A stretch of 64,000 bases of DNA from Flavobacterium aquiphilum (GCF_027111335.1 NZ_CP114288.1:496001-560000); one strand, 5' to 3'; positions 53,120-62,514 are shown, counted from the first letter of the stretch. The notes: generated by a model not told the origin, from the letters alone. Translations and numbers: made by a program.

Positions 53120-53866
53120 TTAATTATCTCCTTTAATCCAGTCGTATCCTTTTTCTTCCAATTCGTGGGCCAATTCAGCTCCGCCGGATTTTACGATTTT
53201 TCCGTTATGAAGTACGTGAACAAAATCAGGAACGATGTAATCCAATAATCTTTGGTAGTGCGTAATTACAATGACAGCGTTTTTGTCGCTTTTCAATTTA
53301 TTTACACCATTGGCAACAATTCTCAAAGCATCAATATCAAGACCGGAATCGGTTTCGTCAAGAATGGCTAGTTTTGGGTCTAGCATTGCCATTTGAAAAA
53401 TTTCGTTTCTTTTTTTCTCACCACCGGAGAAACCTTCATTAAGGGAACGGGAAAGAAACTTTCTGTCGATTTCCAATAATTCCGATTTTTCACGGATAAC
53501 TTTCAGCATTTCGTTGGCCGGCATTTCTTCCAGACCTTTTGCTTTACGGGTTTCGTTGATTGCCGATCTCATAAAATTGGTTACCGAAACCCCAGGGATT
53601 TCAACAGGATATTGAAACGAAAGGAAAACACCTTTGTGTGCTCTTTCTTCCGGGGCAAGATCGCCAAGATCCTCGCCGTCCAAAATAATTTCACCCTCGG
53701 TCACTTCATAATTTTCGTTTCCGGCAACAACAGCCGAAAGGGTACTTTTTCCGGCACCGTTTGGCCCCATTATTGCATGAACTTCTCCAGCTTTTACTTC
53801 AAGGTTTATTCCTTTTAATATTTCTTTGTCACCTATTGAGGCGTGTAAATTTTTTATTGATAACAT
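53120..53866 (-). CDS. sufC: Fe-S cluster assembly ATPase SufC
   Basis: A protein of 248 residues, an ABC-type ATPase. Walker [10 protein letters not shown] (residues 34-42), SufC-type signature [11 protein letters not shown], Walker [13 protein letters not shown], and [12 protein letters not shown] in place of the usual H-loop context, which is specific to SufC. It drives opening of the SufB-SufD scaffold. The toxin-antitoxin pair lies just upstream (15 nt), and the four-helix gene lies downstream. Confidence 0.97.
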   Translation of the reverse strand: MLSIKNLHASIGDKEILKGINLEVKAGEVHAIMGPNGAGKSTLSAVVAGNENYEVTEGEIILDGEDLGDLAPEERAHKGVFLSFQYPVEIPGVSVTNFMRSAINETRKAKGLEEMPANEMLKVIREKSELLEIDRKFLSRSLNEGFSGGEKKRNEIFQMAMLDPKLAILDETDSGLDIDALRIVANGVNKLKSDKNAVIVITHYQRLLDYIVPDFVHVLHNGKIVKSGGAELAHELEEKGYDWIKGDN

Positions 53867-53880
53867 TTGTTTTATTTTGT

Positions 53881-54153
53881 TTATTCGTAATGCCCTTTCA
53901 AAGAAAGGATATTTAATATTTCTATTGTGTTTTCATCTATAATTTCATAAACTAATCGATGTTCTTTGTCAATTCTTCTAGACCAAACTCCAGATAAATT
54001 ATGTTTTAATTGTTCTGGTTTTCCAATGCCTTCAAAAGGATTTTCTTGAATTGCTCTCAATAATTCAGAAATTTTCTTTAGGATTTTCTTGTTTCCTGAT
54101 TTATTCCAAAATATCAAATCGGTTTCAGCTTTTCTAGAAAAAACTATTTCCAT
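53881..54153 (-). CDS. YoeB/Txe family toxin
   Basis: A protein of 90 residues with the RelE-fold YoeB layout: [20 protein letters not shown], then [35 protein letters not shown], and the terminal KGHYE. The Glu, Arg and His-Tyr residues expected in the ribosome-dependent RNase site are all present. It would cleave mRNA in the ribosomal A site. It overlaps the antitoxin gene by 10 nt. The pair is wedged between sufB and sufC. Confidence 0.93.
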   Translation of the reverse strand: MEIVFSRKAETDLIFWNKSGNKKILKKISELLRAIQENPFEGIGKPEQLKHNLSGVWSRRIDKEHRLVYEIIDENTIEILNILSLKGHYE

Positions 54154-54350
54154 AGTTTATCAATGTCTTCTATGGTCATTTTAATTCCTTTGCCTTGTCT
54201 AAGCTCTTCCCTTGCTTCCAAAATCTCTTTTACAAACTCAGGATTATATGGTTTCTCTTTTTCTTGAATGATTTCAAAACCAAGAGATTTTGCCAGTGAT
54301 TTCAAAACCGGAAAATCTTTTTTCTTTACATTTTTTAAGACAATATCCAT
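54144..54350 (-). CDS. DUF2683-like antitoxin of the YoeB-type toxin
   Basis: A protein of 68 residues, highly charged. The N-terminal half is a short alpha/beta part (MDIVLKNVKKKDFPVLKSLA). It is followed by EKPYNPEFVKEILEAREELR, an amphipathic helix suited to binding the toxin. It resembles DUF2683 antitoxins of Bacteroidota and not a classic YefM. It overlaps the toxin start by 10 nt. A TAnnTTTG box lies 63 nt upstream, so the pair may have its own promoter. Confidence 0.82.
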   Translation of the reverse strand: MDIVLKNVKKKDFPVLKSLAKSLGFEIIQEKEKPYNPEFVKEILEAREELRQGKGIKMTIEDIDKLWK

Positions 54351-54412
54351 AGCATTGCTCTTTTTTTAATTTAGATGATGTGTCAATTTTTATAATTTGA
54401 TAAAATAAAAAA

Positions 54413-54420
54413 CAAATATA
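54413..54420 (-). promoter_or_regulatory. -7 box TATATTTG for the toxin-antitoxin pair
   Basis: On the minus strand this is an exact TAnnTTTG match, 63 nt upstream of the antitoxin start and downstream of the sufB stop codon. Confidence 0.4.
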
Positions 54421-54461
54421 ATTATTTTATTATCAGACTATATCATTGCCAGATCAATGCA

Positions 54462-55910
54462 TTATCCAACAGAACCTTCCAATGAAATTTCCAATAATTT
54501 TTGTGCTTCCACAGCAAACTCCATTGGCAATTTATTCAACACGTCTTTACTGAAACCATTCACGATAAGCGCAATTGCTTTTTCGGTGGGGATTCCGCGT
54601 TGGTTGCAATAGAAAACTTGATCCTCACCAATTTTACTGGTTGTGGCTTCATGTTCCACTTTGGCAGTTGGGTTTTTGCTTTCTATATAAGGGAAAGTGT
54701 GCGCACCGCAATGGTTACCCATTAACAGCGAATCACATTGTGAAAAGTTTCTGGCGTTTTCGGCTCTGGCTCCAATTTGAACCAAACCTCTATAACTGTT
54801 TTGTGATTTTCCTGCCGAAATACCTTTGGAAATAATGGTTGATTTAGTGTTTTTACCCAAATGGATCATTTTGGTTCCTGTATCGGCTTGTTGGAAATTA
54901 TTGGTAACGGCAATGGAATAGAATTCTCCTATTGAGTTGTCTCCTTTTAAAATAACAGAAGGATATTTCCAGGTAATCGCAGAACCGGTTTCCACTTGTG
55001 TCCAGGAGATTTTTGCATTTTTCTCGCAGAATCCTCTTTTGGTCACAAAGTTGAAAACCCCACCTTTACCTTCTTTGTTTCCAGGATACCAGTTTTGAAC
55101 TGTTGAATATTTAATTTCGGCATCGTCCAAAGCGATAAGTTCTACAACGGCAGCGTGCAATTGGTTTTCGTCACGGGTTGGAGCGGTACATCCTTCCAAG
55201 TAAGAAACATAACTACCTTCATCGGCAATTAACAATGTTCTTTCGAATTGTCCTGTTCCCGCCTGATTGATTCTGAAATAAGTTGAAAGTTCCATTGGGC
55301 AGCGAACGCCTTTTGGAATATAACAGAAAGATCCGTCGGAGAAAACAGCTGAATTCAAGGCTGCGTAAAAGTTGTCTTTTTGAGGAACAACGCTTCCTAT
55401 ATATTTACGGACCAATTCAGGATGTTCTTTGATGGCTTCGGAAATACTCATAAAGATAATTCCTTTTTCGGCCAATGTCGCTTTGAATGTTGTTGCAACC
55501 GAAACCGAGTCAACTACAATATCCATAGCAATATTGTTCATTTTTTTTTGCTCGTCCAGAGAGATGCCTAATTTTTTGTACATCTCCAAAAGTTCCGGAT
55601 CTACATCATCCAAGGTTTTGTTTGGATCCGCTTTTTTTGGGGCAGAGTAATAGGAAATGGCTTGAAAGTCCGGTTTTTCATAACGAACGTTTGCCCATTC
55701 CGGTTCAACCATTTCTTCCCAAGCGCGAAAAGCCTCAATACGCCAATCGGTCATCCATTGCGGTTCATCTTTCTTTTGGGAAATGGCTCGAACAATATCT
55801 TCATTTAAACCAACAGGAAACGTTTCGGATTCCAATTCGGTGTAAAATCCGTATTCGTATTCTTTGTTCTCTAATTCGATTTTTAAATCGTCTTCGGTGT
55901 ATTTTGACAT
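54462..55910 (-). CDS. sufB: Fe-S cluster assembly protein SufB
   Basis: A protein of 482 residues. Motifs include [23 protein letters not shown] core strands, [20 protein letters not shown], and [20 protein letters not shown], typical of SufB with its cysteine and glutamate cluster ligands. It is the scaffold on which nascent clusters form with SufC and SufD. The start taken is the ATG giving [10 protein letters not shown], the family N-terminus, seven codons inside the longest frame. A structured spacer lies between it and sufA. Confidence 0.97.
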   Translation of the reverse strand: MSKYTEDDLKIELENKEYEYGFYTELESETFPVGLNEDIVRAISQKKDEPQWMTDWRIEAFRAWEEMVEPEWANVRYEKPDFQAISYYSAPKKADPNKTLDDVDPELLEMYKKLGISLDEQKKMNNIAMDIVVDSVSVATTFKATLAEKGIIFMSISEAIKEHPELVRKYIGSVVPQKDNFYAALNSAVFSDGSFCYIPKGVRCPMELSTYFRINQAGTGQFERTLLIADEGSYVSYLEGCTAPTRDENQLHAAVVELIALDDAEIKYSTVQNWYPGNKEGKGGVFNFVTKRGFCEKNAKISWTQVETGSAITWKYPSVILKGDNSIGEFYSIAVTNNFQQADTGTKMIHLGKNTKSTIISKGISAGKSQNSYRGLVQIGARAENARNFSQCDSLLMGNHCGAHTFPYIESKNPTAKVEHEATTSKIGEDQVFYCNQRGIPTEKAIALIVNGFSKDVLNKLPMEFAVEAQKLLEISLEGSVG

Positions 55911-55926
55911 TTTTTTATTTTTAAAA

Positions 55927-55980
55927 ACCATTAAGAGATTAAGATTTGTTAAGACTTAATCAACTTAATTTCTTAATGGT
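55927..55980. repeat. Inverted-repeat element ACCATTAAGA...TCTTAATGGT, copy 2
   Basis: It has the same 10-nt outer arms as the element at 44908-44967, with a different inside that again holds TTAAG/CTTAA words (GATTAAG, CTTAATC). It lies in the sufA-sufB spacer, just upstream of sufB. Confidence 0.75.
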
Positions 55981-56000
55981 TTAAATGGGTTTTTATCATT

Positions 56001-56330
56001 TTATAACGAGAAACTTTCCCCGCAACCGCAAGTTCTATTGGCATTTGGATTGTTAAAAACAAATCCTTTTCCGTTTAGTCCTCCGGAAAATTCCAATATT
56101 GTTCCTGCAAGATAAAGGAATGATTTTTTTTCGACTGCAATTTTTATATCGTTGTCCTCAAATATTTTGTCGTCTTCGTTTTTATTTTTGTCAAATTTCA
56201 AATCGTAAGACAAACCAGAGCATCCACCGCTTTTTACGCCGACTCTCACGAAGTCAACAGCAGCATCAAAACCATCGTCTTTCATCAAGTCGATAATTTT
56301 CTTTTTGGCAGTATCAGAAACTTGTATCAT
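56001..56330 (-). CDS. sufA: A-type Fe-S carrier protein (HesB/IscA family), SufA
   Basis: A protein of 109 residues. The three conserved cysteines are in VKSGGCSGLSYDL and the C-terminal TCGCGESFSL. It receives clusters from the SufBCD scaffold and delivers them to client proteins. It is the first gene of the suf unit. The nearest promoter box is about 120 nt upstream, leaving a leader long enough for regulation, although no known riboswitch was recognised there. Confidence 0.94.
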   Translation of the reverse strand: MIQVSDTAKKKIIDLMKDDGFDAAVDFVRVGVKSGGCSGLSYDLKFDKNKNEDDKIFEDNDIKIAVEKKSFLYLAGTILEFSGGLNGKGFVFNNPNANRTCGCGESFSL

Positions 56331-56449
56331 GTGTTCTTAAATAGTTGTTTTAATGTTTTGGATATAAATGACTAATAATGAATTAGCAAAAAAGATGCCG
56401 ATTTCAAAAACGCACTTATGTCTTATGTTTATTTCGTCTAAATTAACTG

Positions 56450-56457
56450 CAAAGATA
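56450..56457 (-). promoter_or_regulatory. sufA: -7 box TATCTTTG for the suf operon
   Basis: On the minus strand this is an exact TAnnTTTG match, about 120 nt upstream of sufA. The gap of 265 bp to the divergent MBL gene holds nothing else I can support. Confidence 0.4.
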
Positions 56458-56595
56458 CTATATAAAATACTTTTTTCCATGATTGATAACATTTATATAA
56501 CTAATGCCGAAATAGAAATTTGTTATATATAGGTAGAATTAAGCCATTGGATTTTGTTAAATTGCGGTTTCATTTTAAACATTAATCCATACTTA

Positions 56596-57453
56596 ATGAA
56601 ACTTTATCCCATAGAAACAGGCAATTTTAAACTAGACGGCGGAGCAATGTTTGGCGTGGTGCCAAAATCGATTTGGAACAAAACCAATCCCGCTGACGAA
56701 AACAATTTGATTGACATTGCAGGACGGTGTTTGTTGATTGAAGACGGTAATCGGTTGATATTAATCGATACCGGAATGGGGGATAAACAGTCGGATAAGT
56801 TTTTTGGTTATTACTTTCTTTGGGGCTCACATTCTATGGACAAGTCCTTGGCTCAATTCGGTTTTCACCGCGATGATATTACCGATGTTTTTATGACGCA
56901 TTTGCATTTTGACCATTGTGGAGGAAGTGTGCAATGGAATAAGGACAAAACAGGTTACGAACCGGCTTTTAAAAACGCCAAATTTTGGAGCAACGAAAGC
57001 CATTGGGAATGGGCAACAAAACCCAATGCCAGGGAAAAAGCCTCTTTTTTGTCGGAGAATATTTTACCGATGCAGGAAAGTGGACAGTTACAATTTATTT
57101 CGAAACCCGAAAGTGACTTTGAAGTGTCAAAAGAGTTGAGCTTTGGGATTTTTTATGCCGATGGTCATACCGAGAAACAAATGATTCCGCATATTCAATA
57201 TCAGGACAAAACCATTGTTTTTTGTGCCGATTTGTTGCCGACTGTCGGACATTTGCCATTGCCTTATGTAATGGGATATGACACTCGACCACTATTGACA
57301 ATGCCCGAGAAAGCCAAATTCCTCAACGCCGCCGCAGACAATAATTATTATTTGTTTTTGGAACACGATGCACATAACGAGATTATTACTGTTGAGCATA
57401 CTGAGAAAGGGGTGCGCTTGAAAGAGCGGTTTAGCTGCGGGGACGTTTTTTAA
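56596..57453 (+). CDS. MBL-fold metallohydrolase
   Basis: A protein of 285 residues with a metallo-beta-lactamase fold. The zinc motif is MTHLHFDHCGG (H-x-H-x-D-H, residues about 107-117). Further ligands are YADGHTEKQ and CADLLPT, and a late His is in FLEHDAHNEI. It resembles quorum-quenching lactonases and related hydrolases only in general layout, so the substrate is open. There is no signal peptide. The start is taken at the ATG giving MKLYPIETGNFKLDGGAMFG, which fits the family's N-terminus, and not the upstream one. Confidence 0.9.
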   Translation: MKLYPIETGNFKLDGGAMFGVVPKSIWNKTNPADENNLIDIAGRCLLIEDGNRLILIDTGMGDKQSDKFFGYYFLWGSHSMDKSLAQFGFHRDDITDVFMTHLHFDHCGGSVQWNKDKTGYEPAFKNAKFWSNESHWEWATKPNAREKASFLSENILPMQESGQLQFISKPESDFEVSKELSFGIFYADGHTEKQMIPHIQYQDKTIVFCADLLPTVGHLPLPYVMGYDTRPLLTMPEKAKFLNAAADNNYYLFLEHDAHNEIITVEHTEKGVRLKERFSCGDVF

Positions 57454-57640
57454 TAGGTATCAGTAAGCCTTATTTTTCGTTAATTTGAAAATGAAGACTT
57501 TTATTATACACATTATGGTAACTAAATTTCAATAATGCATACTTATTGATTTTCCGAAAATTTGAATATCAATTTCAGTCTGATAATATTTAATTCATAA
57601 AAAACAGTTAATAATTGATTAATATCTAATTTACTTCTGC

Positions 57641-57648
57641 TATTTTTG
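57641..57648 (+). promoter_or_regulatory. -7 box TATTTTTG for the subtilase gene
   Basis: An exact TAnnTTTG match 26 nt before the start codon, with a TTG (57615-57617) 23 nt upstream at the -33 position. Confidence 0.48.
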
Positions 57649-57674
57649 AAGTTGATTAGTAAAACTACAAACAG

Positions 57675-59252
57675 ATGAAAAAAATAAATTTAACGGCATC
57701 GGCATTAGTTGTGGCTTTGTCTTTATGCCTTTCGGCCAATGCGCAAACATCGACGACTTATGTTGCGAAAAAAGGAGAATTGAAAGAATCCGAATTGCAA
57801 AGATGGTCGCATCTGGATTTGGCCAAAGACAGTATTCCGGGAATGAGCGTGGATAAAGCTTACGCGGAATTGCTTAAAGGTAAAAAAGGCGTTAAAGTTA
57901 TTGTTGGTATTGTAGATTCGGGTGTGGATATTGACCACGACGATTTGAAATCGGTAGTTTGGACCAATAAAAAAGAGATTCCCGGAAATGGAATCGATGA
58001 CGATAAAAACGGTTATATTGATGATGTTCATGGATGGAATTTCCTTGGTGATGCAGTTCATGAAACTTTGGAAATGACCCGAATCGTTAAAAAAGGAGAT
58101 GACGGATCGGAGACCTACAAAAAAGCATTGGCGGCTTATAATGAAAAAAACAGCAAAGCCTTGAAGGATAAACAACAAGTTGATTTTCTTTTGGGAGCAG
58201 ATAAAGCCATTCAAAAATATTTGAACAAAGAAAATTATACTGTTGATGATTTGAAAGGAATCTCAACTACAGATCCTGATTTGTCCAAAAGTATAATGGT
58301 CATGACCCGCGTCTTGAGTAATGCCGGACCTGGTTTTAGAGGCGAACTTGAAGAATATAATAAATACGTTTATGGCCAATTGGATTATAACTTAAACAAA
58401 GATTTTGACGGTCGAAAAGTGTTGGGAGACAATCCGGAAGATATTACCAAAACCAAATACGGAAACAACGTTGTTTATGGCCCAGATAAAGAGGAAGCTC
58501 TTCACGGAACCCACGTTGCCGGAATTATTGCTCAAGTAAGAGGAAACGGTATTGGTGGTGACGGAGTTGCCGATAATGTTGAGATTATGGCGGTGAGAGC
58601 TGTTCCTGATGGAGATGAGTATGATAAGGATATCGCTTTGGCAATCCGTTATGCTGTCGATAATGGAGCCAAAGTAATCAACGGAAGTTTCGGGAAAAGC
58701 TATTCTCCTCACAAACAATGGGTTTTTGATGCCATAAAATATGCCGAAAAGAAAGACGTATTGTTTGTTCATGCTGCAGGAAATGATGGTGATAATATTG
58801 ATTTGGCAGAAAATGCAAATTACCCAAATGATTCAGCAGACAACAAAAAAGAATTTGCTTCGAATGTTTTGACGGTTGGTGCTTTAAACAACAAATATGG
58901 AGAAGGCGTTATTGCTGAGTTTTCAAATTACGGAAACTTCAATGTAGATGTCTTTGCTCCTGGTGATGAAATTTATGCTACGATTCCGAACAACAAATTC
59001 AAATATTTGCAAGGAACTTCTATGGCTGCGCCAAATGCTGCCGGAGTTGCTGCTTTGATTCGTGCGTATTATCCAAAATTGAAAGCGTCTCAAGTGAAAC
59101 AAATTTTGATGGATTCAGGAACTCCGCTTCCTGCTACAGTAAATTTGGGTGAAGGTCAAATGGCAAGTAAAGCTGCTGATTCTTCAAAATCCGGAAAAAT
59201 GGTCAATGCTTACAATGCTTTATTGATGGCTGAAAAAATGTCTAAGAAATAA
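57675..59252 (+). CDS. Secreted S8 family serine peptidase (subtilase) with large insertion
   Basis: A protein of 525 residues with a signal peptide (VVALSLCLSANAQ, cleavage about residue 24). The catalytic triad is D81 (IVDSGVDIDH), H277 (LHGTHVAGII) and S449 (GTSMAAPNAAG). The oxyanion Asn is in HAAGNDGDN. Asp and His are 196 residues apart, against some 35-45 in ordinary subtilisins. The added part (about 100-265) is charged and helical, and includes a calcium-loop-like DDDKNGYIDD. There is no C-terminal type IX sorting domain, so it is probably periplasmic or exported otherwise. A terminator follows. Confidence 0.93.
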   Translation: MKKINLTASALVVALSLCLSANAQTSTTYVAKKGELKESELQRWSHLDLAKDSIPGMSVDKAYAELLKGKKGVKVIVGIVDSGVDIDHDDLKSVVWTNKKEIPGNGIDDDKNGYIDDVHGWNFLGDAVHETLEMTRIVKKGDDGSETYKKALAAYNEKNSKALKDKQQVDFLLGADKAIQKYLNKENYTVDDLKGISTTDPDLSKSIMVMTRVLSNAGPGFRGELEEYNKYVYGQLDYNLNKDFDGRKVLGDNPEDITKTKYGNNVVYGPDKEEALHGTHVAGIIAQVRGNGIGGDGVADNVEIMAVRAVPDGDEYDKDIALAIRYAVDNGAKVINGSFGKSYSPHKQWVFDAIKYAEKKDVLFVHAAGNDGDNIDLAENANYPNDSADNKKEFASNVLTVGALNNKYGEGVIAEFSNYGNFNVDVFAPGDEIYATIPNNKFKYLQGTSMAAPNAAGVAALIRAYYPKLKASQVKQILMDSGTPLPATVNLGEGQMASKAADSSKSGKMVNAYNALLMAEKMSKK

Positions 59253-59271
59253 TTTTAACTTCTATTAATCG

Positions 59272-59304
59272 AATGGAAGAGTCAAAAACTCTTCCATTTT
59301 TTTA
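59272..59304 (+). terminator. Intrinsic terminator after the subtilase gene
   Basis: The perfect 11-bp arms AATGGAAGAGT and ACTCTTCCATT have a CAAAA loop and a T-run. The M1 peptidase starts only 12 nt later. Confidence 0.88.
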
Positions 59305-59315
59305 TTTTAAATACA

Positions 59316-61190
59316 ATGCGCAACTTCTTTTTATTCGCTTTCTTTTCCCTAAGCATTGGGAATGTAGTAGCCCAAAGTTCAGGTTACTGGCAACAACAGG
59401 TCGATTACAAAATGGATGTCAGTATGGATGTCAAAACCTATCAGTATAAAGGGAAACAAGAACTGGTTTATACTAATAATTCTCCTGATACACTGAAAAA
59501 AGTTTATTATCATTTATATGAAAACGCTTTCCAGCCGGGAAGTGAAATGGATGCCAGACTGCAATCGATCAAAGATCCGGATGCCCGTATGGTGAATAAA
59601 ATACAGGTGGACGGAAAAGATGTAAAAGAAAGCCGTATCAAAAACCTAAAACCAAACGAAATAGGATATTTAAAAATTTCTAATTTCAAACAAGACGGTG
59701 TTGCGGCTGTCGCCAAAGAAGTAGGGACTATTCTTGAAGTGACTTTGAACAAACCGATTTTGCCAAATTCCAAAACAACTTTAACGTTGGATTTTGACGG
59801 TCAAGTACCGGTGCAAATTCGTCGTACCGGACGAAATAATGTTGAGGGAATCGAATTGTCGATGGCACAATGGTATCCAAAAATGGCCGAGTTTGATTTT
59901 GAAGGCTGGCATGCTGATCCTTACATCGCAAGGGAATTTCACGGAGTTTGGGGGAATTTTGATGTAAAAATTACAATCGACAAGGATTACACAATCGGAG
60001 GTTCCGGTTATTTGCAAAACCCGAACGAAATAGGACATGGTTATCAAGCAGAAGGAGTTACAGTAACATATCCTAAAAAAGCAAAAACATTGACTTGGCA
60101 TTTTGTGGCGCCAATGGTACATGATTTTACTTGGGCTGCCGATAAAAATTATGTACACGATATAGTAAAAGGACCAAACGATGTCGATTTGCATTACTTC
60201 TTCAAAAACACTCCCGAAGTAGTAGCAAACTGGAAAAAACTAGAACCTTTGATGGTAAAAGTGATGGATTACTACAATAAAACCGTTGGGAATTATCCAT
60301 ACAAACAATACTCTTTCATTCAGGGAGGCGATGGCGGAATGGAGTATGCGATGTGTACTTTGATGCTTGGAAACGGAACTGTTGAAGGGATGTTGGGAAC
60401 GGCAACCCACGAAATGGGACACTCATGGTTCCAACATATTTTAGCTTCGAATGAATCCAAACACCCTTGGATGGACGAAGGTTTTACGACCTATATTGAA
60501 GATTCGGCGCTGAATGAATTGTTTGGTAAAAAAGAAGCAAACCCGTTCAAACCGAATTATGCTGCTTACTATAAATTGGTAGAATCAGGTAAGGAACAGC
60601 CGTTGTCCACACACGGCGATCGTTATGACGAAAACCGTTCTTACAGCATTGCGTCCTATGTAAAAGGGAGTATTTTCCTGTCGCAATTAATTTATGTTAT
60701 TGGTCAGGACAATTTGAATAAAACCCTGAAAAAATACTATCAGGATTTCAAATTTAAGCATCCAACGCCAAACGATATCAAGAGAACTGCCGAGCGTGTT
60801 TCGGGAGCAAACCTTGATTGGTATTTGGTAGATTGGACAGAAACTTTAAACACTATCGATTACGGAATCAAAGATGTAAAGGAAAATGCCGATAAAACAA
60901 CCGTAACATTAGAGCGCATTGGCAGAATGCCAATGCCTATCGACTTATTCGTGGAATATACAGATGGCAGCAAAGAAAGTTTCTACATTCCGTTGCGCAT
61001 GATGAGTTTCGAGAAACCAAATCCAACTCCAGCTATTACGAGAACCGTTCTTAACGATTGGGCTTGGGCATATCCTACTTTTGAGTTTAACATTTCAAAA
61101 CCGAAAAACACAATCAAGAAAATCACCATCGATCCAAGCGGTTTAATGGCCGATGTCAAACAAACGAATAATATTTACGAAGTGAAGTAG
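59316..61190 (+). CDS. M1 family metallopeptidase
   Basis: A protein of 624 residues with a signal peptide (FFSLSIGNVVAQ, cleavage about residue 19). The zinc site is HEMGH in GTATHEMGHSWFQHI, followed 18 residues later by the third ligand in MDEGFTTYIE. The exopeptidase loop is GGDGGMEYAMC, a variant of GAMEN (GGMEY). It is probably a periplasmic or outer-membrane aminopeptidase for peptide uptake. The lack of the usual GAMEN may alter specificity. A hairpin terminator follows. Confidence 0.93.
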   Translation: MRNFFLFAFFSLSIGNVVAQSSGYWQQQVDYKMDVSMDVKTYQYKGKQELVYTNNSPDTLKKVYYHLYENAFQPGSEMDARLQSIKDPDARMVNKIQVDGKDVKESRIKNLKPNEIGYLKISNFKQDGVAAVAKEVGTILEVTLNKPILPNSKTTLTLDFDGQVPVQIRRTGRNNVEGIELSMAQWYPKMAEFDFEGWHADPYIAREFHGVWGNFDVKITIDKDYTIGGSGYLQNPNEIGHGYQAEGVTVTYPKKAKTLTWHFVAPMVHDFTWAADKNYVHDIVKGPNDVDLHYFFKNTPEVVANWKKLEPLMVKVMDYYNKTVGNYPYKQYSFIQGGDGGMEYAMCTLMLGNGTVEGMLGTATHEMGHSWFQHILASNESKHPWMDEGFTTYIEDSALNELFGKKEANPFKPNYAAYYKLVESGKEQPLSTHGDRYDENRSYSIASYVKGSIFLSQLIYVIGQDNLNKTLKKYYQDFKFKHPTPNDIKRTAERVSGANLDWYLVDWTETLNTIDYGIKDVKENADKTTVTLERIGRMPMPIDLFVEYTDGSKESFYIPLRMMSFEKPNPTPAITRTVLNDWAWAYPTFEFNISKPKNTIKKITIDPSGLMADVKQTNNIYEVK

Positions 61191-61208
61191 TATTTTATAA
61201 AATTATTT

Positions 61209-61251
61209 AAAGGCTCTTTTGAAATGTAATGTTTTAAAAGAGCTTTTTTTT
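61209..61251 (+). terminator. Intrinsic terminator after the M1 peptidase gene
   Basis: The arms are GGCTCTTTT and AAAAGAGCT with a loop of about 15 nt, followed by a run of T. Confidence 0.75.
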
Positions 61252-61260
61252 ATTACAAAT

Positions 61261-61470
61261 TTGGGCGAGCCACCATCCCGATAAAAAGGGTAATTCTCTT
61301 TGTGGTGACACCCCTTTTTATCGGGATGCTGTCAGGCTGTCCGCGTTACTTCGGTAACTTGCTTCCATCCTTCTCGCGGGTACAGTATATTTTCGACAAT
61401 ATTGTCATCCCGACATAGGAGGGATCTCACGCGTAGTTCCGCAAACTAAATCATTAGCGAAAGCAAAACT
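61261..61470. repeat. GC-rich structured repeat region with 17-bp hairpin
   Basis: A block richer in GC than its surroundings. It has a perfect 17-bp inverted repeat (CATCCCGATAAAAAGGG at 61274-61290, complement at 61312-61328, 21-nt loop). Next come GTCAGGCTGTCCGCG, a GTTAC-TTCG-GTAAC hairpin (61345-61358) and CTTCCATCC. Then comes GTCATCCCGACATAGGAGGG ATCTCAC. The last two parts resemble interspersed elements known to me from Flavobacterium genomes. No gene is supported. The rest of the gap up to the IS element shows nothing clear. Confidence 0.75.
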
Positions 61471-61500
61471 CCAATCGGTAATTTGTAAATATTTGTTTAT

Positions 61501-62514
61501 AACCTGAACTCGATTAATAATTTAGGCTGAAAATATTGTAGAAAAAGGTAAAATTTAGTATATTTAAATCTCTGACAATTAAATATTTAACTAAACTCTA
61601 CCTTATGATTTGTTTCGATAAAATTACAGATATTTTTTCTATTGTTGATGAATTTTGTAAAGATTTTGAGAAAACCACACAGCCTTTTCTGCTAGGAAAA
61701 CCTTCCAAACGTCCTTCGATTATGTCAAAATCAGAAGTAATTACAATTTATTTACTTTTTCATTTGAGTGGTTTTCGTTGTTTCAAGCATTATTACATTT
61801 TTTATGTCCAAAAGCATATGCAAAATGAATTTCCTAATACAGTTTCTTATAATCGCTTTTTAGAACTGATGCAAAGTGTTCTTTTGCCAATGACAATTTT
61901 TGCCAAAACCTGTTGTTTAGGCAATTGTACAGGTATTTCATTTGTAGACTCAACACTAATAAGAGTTTGTAAAAACAAACGAATCAGTAGAAATAAAGTT
62001 TTTAAAGATATTGCCACTACCGGAAAATCTACAATGGGTTGGTTTCATGGGTTTAAGCTCCATATTATCATTAATGACAAAGGAGAATTGTTAAGCTTTG
62101 CTGTAACTCAAGCCAACGTAGATGATAGAGAGCCACTGAAAAATGAGGGCTTTTTGAATGCTATTTTCGGAAAACTATTTGGTGATAAAGGATATATAAG
62201 CGAAAAACTCTCCCAATTATTATTTGTTGATGGAGTTCAATTAATTACAAGCATTCGCAATAATATGAAAAATAGTTTGATGGAAATGAGTGATAAAATC
62301 TTACTCCGTAAACGCTCAATAATAGAAACAGTTAACGATGAACTTAAAAATATTTGCCAAGTTGAACATTCTAGACATCGTTCATTTACCAACTTTTTGT
62401 CAAATCTTATAGCCGGAATAATTGCTTATAATTTTCTGCCTAAAAAACCTTCTTTGAAATACGAAACGGTTAAAACTAACCAATTAGCAGTATTTTATTA
62501 ATCGAGTTCAGGTT
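61501..62514 (+). mobile_element. IS982-family insertion sequence, 1014 bp, apparently intact
   Basis: It is bounded by perfect 20-bp terminal inverted repeats (AACCTGAACTCGATTAATAA at 61501-61520 and its complement at 62495-62514), with one full-length transposase between. Size and transposase type fit IS982. The flanks share only TAT, so no convincing target duplication is visible. The element may be old, or one flank may have rearranged. It separates the repeat block from the HEPN and toxin-antitoxin genes. Confidence 0.93.
61605..62501 (+). CDS. IS982 family transposase
   Basis: A protein of 298 residues with the DDE features of the IS982 family: FVDSTLIRVCKNKRI (first Asp, about residue 113), KSTMGWFHGFKLHIIINDKG, FGDKGYISEKL (second Asp) and KRSIIETVNDELKN (Glu). 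No frameshift or internal stop is seen, so it may be active. Its stop codon lies inside the right terminal inverted repeat. Confidence 0.95.
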   Translation: MICFDKITDIFSIVDEFCKDFEKTTQPFLLGKPSKRPSIMSKSEVITIYLLFHLSGFRCFKHYYIFYVQKHMQNEFPNTVSYNRFLELMQSVLLPMTIFAKTCCLGNCTGISFVDSTLIRVCKNKRISRNKVFKDIATTGKSTMGWFHGFKLHIIINDKGELLSFAVTQANVDDREPLKNEGFLNAIFGKLFGDKGYISEKLSQLLFVDGVQLITSIRNNMKNSLMEMSDKILLRKRSIIETVNDELKNICQVEHSRHRSFTNFLSNLIAGIIAYNFLPKKPSLKYETVKTNQLAVFY

